Under the pieces are notes generated by a model. It did no database searches. It saw only the letters and a list, made by a program, of their open reading frames with translations, and was not told where the DNA came from. DNA of 64,000 nt from Pyropia yezoensis. Lineage: Eukaryota > Rhodophyta > Bangiophyceae > Bangiales > Bangiaceae. Made by a program: the position numbers and the translations under genes. Location: the NCBI GenBank assembly GCA_009829735.1, contig CM020620.1, positions 18,248,354 through 18,312,353 on the forward strand, read 5' to 3'. Each line of letters begins with the position of its first letter. Positions within the stretch are counted from its first letter, which is position 1. Positions 9,082 through 18,847 of the stretch are shown one piece after another.

Positions 9082-11029
9082 CTAGGCACGCATGCTAGAC
9101 TCTCCCACTCCACGGCCCTCGCCCTCACGTGGAGGCGAGCGGCGAGACCCACGCCGATAACGGTCTCCACTTGTTGAAGGGGGCGGCGGCTCCAAGTCGG
9201 AACCGTCGCGTCCCTCACGGTCGCGCAAGTGGCGCCGACCGTGGCCATTCTTCTGCCTGGTCTTGCGCGCAAGTTTGCGACGCAGACGCTGGACAGACTC
9301 CGTCTCCGACGGGGTAGAGGACTCCGAAACGGAATAAGACAACTCGTCTTCCGATACGGAAGGAGAGCGCCGCGAGTGTCGGCGACGACGGCGAGGAGGC
9401 GAGTATGCCCGGCTCGCGCGACGTTTGCCACGCCCAAGTGGGGCTGGCTGGGGCATAATAGCCCCAATGCGAGCCAACTCGGCTGTCATAAACTCCGCCA
9501 CCGACTCGCAACTCGCGGTCGCCACTGCAGTACGAACGCGCTCCTCAAGTTGAGGAGTCTCGGAACTCTGTAGGGTTGCGGTCGACGCGGCCAACCAGGA
9601 AATGGTGCGCACCAACGTGGTGATCATCATCTCTGAGGTTAGAGGCGTGGGCGGCAACACCAACTTGGGGTATACCGTCAGGAGGGTGGCCCCCAAGTTG
9701 GGGGACACCGGGGTGGAAGACTCCACGGCCCACGCTGATCGGGATGTTCCCGTGAGGTTGGAAAGGAACAGGAGGAAGCGGAGGGGCCCGCCGAGGTGGC
9801 GGTACCCGGGTGTAACTACGACCCCGACTTGGGGCCCCCGCAGTGGGTTGAGTCATATGGTCATCATAGGACGGCACGGCCATAACTATGGGCTTGTCCG
9901 GGGGTGGCGCAGTGTGGCGATCCACCCCCGGGGCATACGGGTAGTCCCCGATGACCAACCCCTCTCGTAGGACCACACGGCCGTCGTGAAGTTCACGAGC
10001 GACCCACACGAACTGGCGAAGTGCGCCATCGTCCTTGGGCCCACGAGTGGGGCGGCGCAACTTGTGCTCAATGCTCTCCCACTCGATAAACTTATGGAGC
10101 CGGAGCATCTCCTCAAGTAGAGTGAGTTGTCCTGATGAGCACCCCTCAGCAACTAGCTGAGGGTGAGCTGTTCCAAACCTTGGAGGAGCCGGAGGGGGAG
10201 ATGCCAGAGCATCCCCCGCCGCTGAACACAGGACACCCAGGTCGACATGACCTCGAGGAGCCACTGGGTGGCCAACATGGCCCACACCAGGTGATCAGGG
10301 GCAGCCGTCAACATGACGGAGCCGAAGTGGTCAAGCAACCGTGGCAACAACGCCGGGAACCCGTAGGGGACCTCAACTTGAGGCCACCACTCGGGCTTCT
10401 TCGGATAGTACTGCTCCTTAATGGCAGCAGACTGTTGAGGAAACTTCAAGTTGAGCCGAGGTCACCAAGTAGGGGACCTCGCCGGAAGTCGTTTCTCCAT
10501 CCGCACATCAAAGTGATGAGTGTGCGGATCGGCCTCGTGGAGGTACGGTGGGCGAGTTGCCACAGCGTCCCACGTGAAGGTCGGCAAGTCGCCGGGACCC
10601 GGGATAGTTCCCCCGCGGTCCACCATGGCCTTGGCACGCTGAACGTCCTCAACCTCCTCATCGTCCAGGAGGCAAACTGGTCCGTCCTGAAGCCGGCAGG
10701 GAACCCGACCCTACGGGGATACTTCTCCCGTAGGCGGTCCCATACCCGGCCCATCCGCTGCGCCAAGTCGGCCACAGCGAAGAACAGTCAGCCCCTCCTC
10801 ATAGAGAGGCCAAGCGGGGTAAAACCACCGCCCCAAGGCCTCACGCGGGACAAACTTGTCCCGCCTCCGGGGGAGACCCCGCCGTCAACCCAAAGCCGGG
10901 TGACGCGGGAGTCCCGTCCCCCGGAGCGATCGCGGAGCCCCCGCCGGAAGTCCCGGCGGGTGCTGCCCCGTAGGAGGTGTCCTCCATGCGCTCGTCAAGA
11001 GAGTCCGTCTCCACTCCCGGAGTCGCCAT
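9082..11029 (-). pseudogene. B1 antisense ORF, broken by several frameshifts
   Basis: This is the same ORF that is intact at 33798-35741 and 52202-54145 (647 aa). By analogy it starts at 11029. The span is not a multiple of three and is read in at least five overlapping pieces (about 10841-11029, 10446-10775, 10153-10449, 9545-10285, 9082-9726). Most breaks are single-base changes, and they cluster toward the contig end next to the gap, so I think they are largely sequencing errors. The second reading of this element (44285-46229) has only one break, at a different place. Confidence 0.75.
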
Positions 11030-11365
11030 GCTCTCCCCAAGTTGGGGAGAGACGCTCTGGCTATCGCAGCACGAGACCCGCCTCGAGTTGAGGGGGACTC
11101 GGATCGTGGGTATTACGGGTGGCCTCCCCAGCGTGGGGCGGCCCAGTGGAAGGTGAAGGGGAGGTGGTGGTGATGGTGAAGTGTGAACTGAGGAGAGCAA
11201 GCTGCCGAGTGGGCAAGCTTGAGGAGAGGGGCGGTCAACGTGACCGCCTCCACATCCGTGTTACGTACTCGATGGGGACAGCAAGTCGCGCCCCCAACGC
11301 CGAGACGTGCGTTTACGCACCCCCTCACAGGGCCGACCGGGTCGGTCGGAACTGAGGAGAGGGAG

Positions 11366-11613
11366 TGTGGCAGTATTGACCCCCAGGGTAGGGGGCAACA
11401 CGTGCCATGCAAGGGCGGCAGGCCACTAGCCTGATCCGTTCCTCCCCCTGCATTTGGGTCCATATTCCCTAAGTTTGGGATAGTTAGCTTAGTAGTAAAT
11501 CCAACTTGGATTTGAGGGGTTTCTGCATTTATCGTCTTGAATTTTCGTGTGGCCCGGTGGGCAGGTGCTGGGGTGGGAGATTCTGAGTGGCGAGATTCTG
11601 AGTGGACCCTGGG
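11366..11613 (+). repeat. B1 3' LTR, truncated by the gap
   Basis: The first 248 bp of the family-B LTR follow a GAGGAGAGGGAG purine tract. Two small length changes against other copies (CCCCAGGG and one G fewer in the next run) suggest unpolished sequence. The same LTR is complete at 43478-43946. Confidence 0.88.
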
Positions 11614-12113
11614 NNNNNNNNNNNNNNNNNNNNNNNNNNNNNNNNNNNNNNNNNNNNNNNNNNNNNNNNNNNNNNNNNNNNNNNNNNNNNNNNNNNNNNN
11701 NNNNNNNNNNNNNNNNNNNNNNNNNNNNNNNNNNNNNNNNNNNNNNNNNNNNNNNNNNNNNNNNNNNNNNNNNNNNNNNNNNNNNNNNNNNNNNNNNNNN
11801 NNNNNNNNNNNNNNNNNNNNNNNNNNNNNNNNNNNNNNNNNNNNNNNNNNNNNNNNNNNNNNNNNNNNNNNNNNNNNNNNNNNNNNNNNNNNNNNNNNNN
11901 NNNNNNNNNNNNNNNNNNNNNNNNNNNNNNNNNNNNNNNNNNNNNNNNNNNNNNNNNNNNNNNNNNNNNNNNNNNNNNNNNNNNNNNNNNNNNNNNNNNN
12001 NNNNNNNNNNNNNNNNNNNNNNNNNNNNNNNNNNNNNNNNNNNNNNNNNNNNNNNNNNNNNNNNNNNNNNNNNNNNNNNNNNNNNNNNNNNNNNNNNNNN
12101 NNNNNNNNNNNNN
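11614..12113. other. Assembly gap of exactly 500 N
   Basis: A run of 500 N. The round length suggests a placeholder for a gap of unknown size. Sequence to its left is plus-strand B1 in the 3' LTR; sequence to its right is minus-strand B2 at the end of its antisense ORF. Confidence 0.97.
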
Positions 12114-12240
12114 TAGCATGCGTGCCTAGTTGGCAGCTGCCTTTGTTGTGAGAGTGTGAGGGTTAGGGCTGTAGTTTAAAGCCACTCTGCGTACCACTTC
12201 GACTTGAAGCACTCTCTTGGCACTGTTGCTCGGCCTTCCC

Positions 12241-15200
12241 TCACGTTGAGGGAGGGCTGTTAGGGTCTATCTCGTTCCGGGCACAGTACGCCCGGACCTT
12301 CTCAGCAGGAAGGTCCTCCACATACTCCCACGTATCATCCTTGGCTTTGTAGCCAAACCAACGCACCCTCAACATGAGGCGGTCAGTATCCTCATCCCAG
12401 CCGTGGTCGATGAACTTGTCGAACACGTACTCCTGCGGGCCCTGTTTGGCTGCAGGCAGCGAGGGCAGGCGCCACGTTTTCAAAGCACGCGCCCAAGCTG
12501 GGTCGCCTGCAGGCGGTGGTGCAACTTTGACCACGTCCTGTCCGTTCACTGTGCGGACCCCATCGTCACTTTCGATGGTGAAGCGCCGCCCATCAGTACG
12601 AAGGACCTGGTACGGCCCCTTCGTCTGGAACACCAACTTACCCCCAGTTGGGGTGTGTGAGTGGACCAATACCCAGTCACCCTGCTCGGGGACATGCTTG
12701 GCGTTGCGCACCTTTTTTGTCAAAGGTACGCTTGTAGCGCTTTTGTGCTTTGTCCATCTCAGCCCTGACTTTAGGGATGAGGTTTTCAAGCCTAGCAGCG
12801 AACTCCGCCTTACTCTCAGTAGGAGTGGGCGTACTGCCACCATCCTCCCTAGTTGGGAGCGGCCGCCGCACGGCAATAGACCGCACGCGACGGGGGGTCA
12901 CAAAAGCGAGGGGTACTTCCCCGGTAGATGAGTGAACCTGCGAATTGTAGGCAGTGGTCAGAATAGAAATGTATTGGTCCCACGTCTTCACGTGCTCACT
13001 CACATAATGGCGCAGCTGCCTAACAATAGTTTTGTTGAAGCGCTCCACCTGCCCATTAGTTTGTGGGTGGTAGGGGGTGGCATAGTTTGCCTTAACCCCC
13101 AACATATCCAGCACTCCTTGAAACAGTACAGACGCAAATTGCGGTCCATTGTCTGATAGTGTACTATCCGGAATGCCATACGCGGCAACCCAGTGATCTA
13201 GGAAGGCTGACACGACCGACATGGCCGTGATCTCTGCCAGTGGGATCGCTCGCGTAAGTTTCGTGAAGCGGTCACAGATGACCAGGAGGTACTGGTTGCC
13301 CTCCTCGGTCACTGGCAGTGGCCCAAGGATGTCCATCGCCAACGCGGCGAAGGGCTCCTTGGCCGGGAACAATAGCATAGCCGTAGTAGGCCGCCGTTCC
13401 ATCAGACGGTTCTGTGCACAACTTGTGCAGGCAGCCACCCAACTGTAGATGTCCACCACCATGGACGGCCAGTAGTACCTGGTCCTCAGGGTCTGGTACA
13501 GTTTACTAGACCCCAGGTGTCCACCCGTGGGAGCGTTATGCTCCCTCTCAAGGATACTGTCCTTGAGGGATGCGGGGACGACAAGTTGTTCGGTCCCCTG
13601 GAATACCCCCCTCCTCATGAGGAGGCCATCGTCTCCCAGGAAGAACCGCGTCTCCGCCACTGTATCCAGGGTATCCCTCTGCGACTTGCAGAAGGGATCC
13701 TCGGCCTGGGCCTTCACTACTTCGTCCAGGGACAGGGGCAAGTACTTCTTGTTCCCTGGCGCCTCGGGATTCAACGCCTGACCCGAGCGCGTGACTACCC
13801 CCACGATGGGGATGTCCTCATCGACTGGGGTGGTGTCCAGTCCCTCGGTAGGTACCCGAGAGAGGCCGTCGGCAAGGGCATGTTGCCTGCCAGGTCGGTA
13901 CTCAATATCAAAGTTGAAGGGTGCAAGTCGCACCCTCCACCGGTTGAGACGAGTGTTCGTACAGTCCGTCTTGAAGATGAACTGCAACGCGCGGTGGTCA
14001 CAGCGGATGAGGAACTTCTCACCCTCTAGGTAGTGACGAAGTGACGTCACCGCCCATACCACTGCGAGTCCTTCCAACTCGGTGACTCCGTAGTTCTTCT
14101 CGGCCGAGTTTAGCCCCTTGCTGAAGTATCCCACCGGCAAGTACTCCTTGTCCGGCTGTTGCTGAAGCAACACACAACCAAGTTGGTCGTAGCTAGCGTC
14201 CACATCCAGGATGTAGTGGCCTCCCAACCTGGGAATAGCCAGGATAGGGGGCTTCAGCAGAAGGTCCCGAAGAGTCTCAAAGGATTCCTGCTCCACCCGA
14301 CTTGGGGGAGGCAGGTTCTTCGGTAGCGTTGAGCTCACTAACTCATTCAACGGCTTCGCCACTTTGGCGAAGCCCTTAGTGAAACGTCGGTACACGTTAC
14401 ACATCCCGAGGAAGCTCCTCATCTGGGTCTGGGTCCGGGGGTACTGAGCCTTGCGGATGGCCCTCAAGTTTTTCTCGTTGACACTGAGACGCCCCGGACG
14501 GACAACATGTCCCAAGTACTCCACCTCTTGAGTGAAGAGGTGGCACTTACTCGCCTTCAGTGACACTCCGGCGTCAGCAAGTAGCTTGAACACCTGGCCA
14601 AGATGGCCAATGTGTTCCTCCGGACTTCGGGAGAACACAATGATATCGTCTAGGTACACGAGACAGATCTGCCACCGTACTCCGGCCAGAATCATGTCCA
14701 TAGCGCGCTGGAAAGTTGCCGGCGCGTTACACAGGCCAAACGGTAGGCGCTTGCACTGGTAGGTACCACAGTGACAGGTAAAGGTAGTTTTATGCCTGTC
14801 CTCCGGGGCAATGGGAATTTGCCAGTACCCCGCGTTACAGTCCAGGGTAGAGAACACGTTTGCCTCCCCCAGAGAGTCCAGACAGTCATCCATCCGAGGT
14901 AGGGGATAACTATCCTTCACTGTGCTCTCGTTGAGCTTACGGTAGTCGATACAAAACCGGGGGGTCCCATCAACTTTGGGGACGATCACCACCGGACTCG
15001 CCCACTCGGCGTTGCTGGCCTCGATCACATCGAGGGCCTCCATGCGAGCAACTTGCTCCTTAACGAGGGCCCTTGAACGGGGTCCCCCCCTATACGGTTG
15101 TTGGCGTATAGGGGGCGCACCGGGTTTCAACTCGATCCGGTGTTGGGTAGCTCTCATGAGTCCCAATTGACCATCCCACAACTTGTGATATTGGTCCAAG

Positions 15201-16225
15201 AGGCGTTCAACTTGAACCCTCAACCTGGGTGGGACACCCTCCATGTTTACCTGGGGCCGAGGAGAGGCGGCCGACTTGGCTTGTTGCTTCTCCTTTCCGG
15301 ACTTCGGGTCGCTACTTGCGCCCGCGCTGAGGGTGACCGCTACTACCGGTCCCTCGTGTTGGTCGATATAGCCGAACTTGGCTCCCGACTTGAAGTACTT
15401 GGGCGTCGGGCTCAGGTTCATCACCTGGATCCTCCACGGGACTCCGGCTTTGGAGTCCATCGTGCCAAGGGCAACATGCACTTGGTGCTTGCGAGCAAGA
15501 CGGGGGTTAGGGTGCACCAACCCGTTCCCCGCATAATCAGTTACAACATCCACGTGCGCCACCGAGTTGGGGGGCAACGTGACTTTACGGGCTAAACGCA
15601 GAGTAGCAGTAAACCCTTCCCTCACAGAACAAACAGGCTTCGACTGTGAAACTGTCACAGGAGCCACAGACTTTCCCTTACCAAGGATGGGGATAGTCTC
15701 CCCATTCATCAACTTGACCCAGTACTCAGGGCCACAAATCAAAGGCACTTGTGTTACGACATAAGGGGTACCCAGAAGCAGGGGTACCGATATATTCTCA
15801 ACTACACCATAGGTCACGTCGACCTCATGGGTCCCCAACCGAGTTGGTAGGGTCACGGCACCAACGATGGGAAGTACCCCACCATTGATATCGATCAGAT
15901 GGTCAGCTTTAGACTTCCAGCGTTGGAGCCTCATCCCCTTTGGTAATAGCGACTTGCGTATCAAGGAGGCTCCTGACCCGGTATCAAGTACGATACGGAC
16001 ACAACAGGCGCGGCCGGGGGCTAGTTGCACCCGTCCAGCCACCTGGAAGTTCTCACCCGTCAGCACCGCGATGACCCGACGTGGGTTTACGTTCTTGGGA
16101 AGTCCCACCCGAGGTGGGCGGACTCCCTTAGGTCGCCGCAGTATCCGACACGGTTGGTTCGTCCTCTTGGCCCACTTGGCCGAGGCTGCCGTTGTGAGCT
16201 TCGGACGACCAGCTCCAACGGTCAT
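12241..16225 (-). pseudogene. pol: B2 Pol, one frameshift near the C-terminus
   Basis: The domains and catalytic residues are those of B1 Pol. The ATG at 16225 overlaps the gag stop. The frame is open to about 12714, where a run of six T replaces five in the other copies and shifts the frame; the correct frame continues from there to the stop at 12241. The break is in a homopolymer 600 bp from a contig end and is absent from the second reading of the same element (48765-52090), so it is probably a sequence error and the gene may be intact. Confidence 0.85.
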
Positions 16226-18168
16226 TCGTTTCCCGCCGACTTGGCGTCCGAATCTGAGGGCGAAGGGGACGACGACGAGTCCGAGGACGACGTGTCCGCC
16301 CCCTCCGTCGAGGGTGTGGCGACCGCCACCACTGGTCGAGACCCACCCTCGCGGCGTGAACGCACTTCGTTCGTAGCCGACTTCTTACTCGCATTCCTAA
16401 CAAGCTGTTGGATGCGTTTACTCAACTTGGGGCAATCATATGCCCAGTGACCATCGGAGTTGCAGTTCCAACACCGATGATCAGTTCCCGGAGGGGTCTT
16501 CCCAACTGGGGAAGACGACGAGGTACCTTGGGAAGTTCCCACGGCAGCTACCACCCTCTCCTTGCGGATTCGGCGTGCCTCTCGCAACTCTCTGGCCTGG
16601 CGCGCCTCTTCCCGTTCCTTGGCCAACTCGGCCTGACGCTCCTGGCGTTGTTCCTCCCGCAACTTGCGGTAGGCCTCGCCTCTGCGGTAGGCGAACCTAG
16701 CCAACTCGGCCAGGGTCGCCCGGGCAGTGTTATGCTCCCGGGTCTCCATCCGGACTGACCAGTGGAGTCCTTCCACAAACCGACTCTTCACCACAGCTTG
16801 TGGATGAAGAAACCCACAAAGATTGTTGAGCTTACGGACTCGCTCCGCAAAGGACAACTCGTCCTCCGCCTCTTCCTGATGGGCTTGCGTAAACTCCTCG
16901 ACTTGAGAAGCCAACGCCGCTTCATCAACCATGGCCCTCAACAACCAGTTGACGAGCTCCAAATAGGACGTCACCTCCCCAGCGCCTCCACTTGAGGAGC
17001 TGGGCATGACGGACATAAGTTCTGTCCGCAGGTCTCCCTTCGTAAACTCCTGTAGCATGTAAAAAGCCATGCCTTCACTTATGGCATTGTCGTCACAGGC
17101 TTTTGTGAAACGACGTAGGAACTCAAAGACACGGAGGGGGGGAGTTCCATCCCACTCCGCTTTGTGCCCAAAAGAGTGAAGTGCATTCTTCTTGGCACGG
17201 CCCATGGCTCGGGCCTGGTCAGGACCATACGCCACCGACTTGTTGTGGAGGGCGTAGGTCTCACAGTCAAAGATCCTCTGGTAGACCGGGTTGGCTACCT
17301 GGATCTTGGGCGGCACCTCACGTTGAGGGAACAGCCGCTGTGGCACTGGGGTAAGTCCACCCTCAGTGCCTGTAGTCTGGTACGGCGAGCTTGGTGTAGC
17401 CGCCGGCGTTTCCGAGGGGAACTCCCCCGTGAAGGGCGTACGCCCCACCGCGTATGGTGTGGCTCCCTCGTTGGGAGTCACAGGTGTCGCCCCCAGTTCG
17501 GGGCGACCCGAGATAGGCGTGGGGAGGGATTCCCCCTGCGCCTGTGGGCTCGAAAGCCCCAATCCGGTCTGGACATTCAGGCCATCTGGCAAACTCGCTA
17601 CAATCTGATTCAGAATAGTATTCGTCATCGTGACCACCAGGTCCGGCAAAGTCTGCCGCAACACATTGGTCGCCTCCCGACGGACAGTTTCCGCGAGGAG
17701 TGGATTGACGACTCCAGTTGAGTCTCGGTCCGCCTCCGGGAGTCCACCTGAGGGGTAACCACGTTCCTCAGGGGTCTCAACCGGGGGCATGGGCGCGAGC
17801 CCATCGCCGACCAACGGAGGTCCGCCGTCCTCCGAAAGCCTAGTTGGCGATGGCTCCATGCCAAAGTTGGCTCCAACCCGAGTGGAACTCGCGGGGACAG
17901 TCCTCACCCCTTGGGACGTTCCCGTTGAGTATACCACGCGGTGGCCAGACTTCGGCCCACCCACGTCAGAAGTGTCACCCGAGTGAACTCCCGACTGAGT
18001 CGGGGTGGCCTGTTGCCCGCCCGCACTTCCAGTCCTGCTGGCTTGAGGGACCTCTAGTCCCTCTGCGACCCCAGGTAAACCCACCTGTGTCTCACCAGTA
18101 TTCAAAGGCACTGAAGTACGTGCGTCACCCGTGTACTCCCCGGACGACGGGGGGTCCGAGCTAGCCAT
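16222..18168 (-). CDS. gag: B2 Gag polyprotein (648 aa)
   Basis: It has the same length and layout as B1 Gag: disordered N-terminus, capsid-like region, charged coiled coil, CCHC knuckle and acidic serine tail ending GNE. The start is the ATG at 18168 and the stop overlaps the pol ATG. It differs from B1 at scattered residues, including GGLTPVP in place of SELTPVP and VAAVGTSQG in place of VAPVGTSQG. The frame is fully open, so this copy may be competent. Confidence 0.9.
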   Translation of the reverse strand: MASSDPPSSGEYTGDARTSVPLNTGETQVGLPGVAEGLEVPQASRTGSAGGQQATPTQSGVHSGDTSDVGGPKSGHRVVYSTGTSQGVRTVPASSTRVGANFGMEPSPTRLSEDGGPPLVGDGLAPMPPVETPEERGYPSGGLPEADRDSTGVVNPLLAETVRREATNVLRQTLPDLVVTMTNTILNQIVASLPDGLNVQTGLGLSSPQAQGESLPTPISGRPELGATPVTPNEGATPYAVGRTPFTGEFPSETPAATPSSPYQTTGTEGGLTPVPQRLFPQREVPPKIQVANPVYQRIFDCETYALHNKSVAYGPDQARAMGRAKKNALHSFGHKAEWDGTPPLRVFEFLRRFTKACDDNAISEGMAFYMLQEFTKGDLRTELMSVMPSSSSGGAGEVTSYLELVNWLLRAMVDEAALASQVEEFTQAHQEEAEDELSFAERVRKLNNLCGFLHPQAVVKSRFVEGLHWSVRMETREHNTARATLAELARFAYRRGEAYRKLREEQRQERQAELAKEREEARQARELREARRIRKERVVAAVGTSQGTSSSSPVGKTPPGTDHRCWNCNSDGHWAYDCPKLSKRIQQLVRNASKKSATNEVRSRREGGSRPVVAVATPSTEGADTSSSDSSSSPSPSDSDAKSAGNE

Positions 18169-18287
18169 GTTGGCTAACGATCCGTATGACACGGTCCAAG
18201 TCCACCGTTCCTCTGAGACAGAGGGCCCCCTACACCCGGGTGCACCCGGAGGTAAAGTTTACCTCTGTCCCCTGCTGCTCCACCAAA

Positions 18288-18755
18288 TGTGGCAAAAACC
18301 ACATGCACACACGGCACCCAAGTTGGGGCGGTGTGCAAGGGCTGCCTCCCGTGTCGGGGGAACCGGAAGAAGTGCAAGTCGCACACACTCTATCCCTGTT
18401 GTGGGGCAATCCCCCCACGGACAAACAAGAAGATGGTGTGTGGTCCAACAGTTTCTTGGTCGGGACGGGGACGCAGGGCCAAGCCCCGCTGTCCCTCCCC
18501 TTATCCCCCCAGGGTCCACTCAGAATCTCGCCACTCAGAATCTCCCACCCCAGCACCTGCCCACCGGGCCACACGAAAATTCAAGACGATAAATGCAGAA
18601 AACCCTCAAATCCAAGTTGGATTTACTACTAAGCTAACTATCCCGAACTTAGGGAATATGGACCCAAATGCAGGGGGAGGAACGGATCAGGCTAGTGGCC
18701 TGCCGCCCCTTGCATGGCACGTGTTGCCCCCTACCTGGGGGTCAATACTGCCACA
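18288..18755 (-). repeat. B2 5' LTR (468 bp)
   Basis: It runs TGTGGCA to GCCACA on the minus strand and is followed by the 5-bp ACACC duplication (18756-18760). It shares the variants TTCGGG, GGGATAGAG and CATCTTCTTG with the LTR at 54489-54956. Six differences between those two LTRs all fall in the last 45 bp. Confidence 0.9.
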
Positions 18756-18847
18756 ACACCCTCGGCGGAGGAGGCGGACACGTCGTCCTCGGACTCGTCG
18801 TCTTCCTCCCCGCCCTCAGATTCGGACGCCAAGTCGGCGGGAAACGA

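Larger units (their letters stand above)
2456..11613 (+). mobile_element. B1: nearly full-length family-B chromovirus
   Basis: The order is 5' LTR (2456-2924), primer-binding site, gag, pol, an antisense ORF, a purine tract (GAGGAGAGGGAG) and the start of the 3' LTR at 11366. The 3' LTR is cut by the assembly gap at 11614. The left flank is element A with CAGTC. The gag and pol frames are open; the antisense ORF has several frameshifts, which I attribute to poor sequence near the contig end. At diagnostic sites B1 is identical to the copy at 43478-48264. Confidence 0.9.
12114..18755 (-). mobile_element. B2: family-B element, 5' part, nested in B3 gag
   Basis: Reading from 18755 leftward the order is 5' LTR, primer-binding site (18268-18285), gag, pol, then the last bases of the antisense ORF at the gap. 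It is inserted in the gag gene of another B element. After the LTR the sequence resumes at 18756 with ACACC and gag codons. The matching ACACC is found at 54957-54961 next to the other LTR of what appears to be the same element. B2 carries its own set of variants (for example TTCGGG in the LTR and AEKNYG, TTPVDE and VAAYG in pol). Confidence 0.88.

Noticed and set aside
12677-12720. Programmed frameshift near the end of B2 pol
   Set aside because: The extra T is missing from every other B copy and from the second reading of B2, and it lies close to a contig end. Sequence error is simpler.
18668-18847. Extension of B3 pol upstream into the B2 LTR
   Set aside because: The frame is open by chance across the insertion junction. 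The real pol start is the ATG at 18848, conserved in all B copies.
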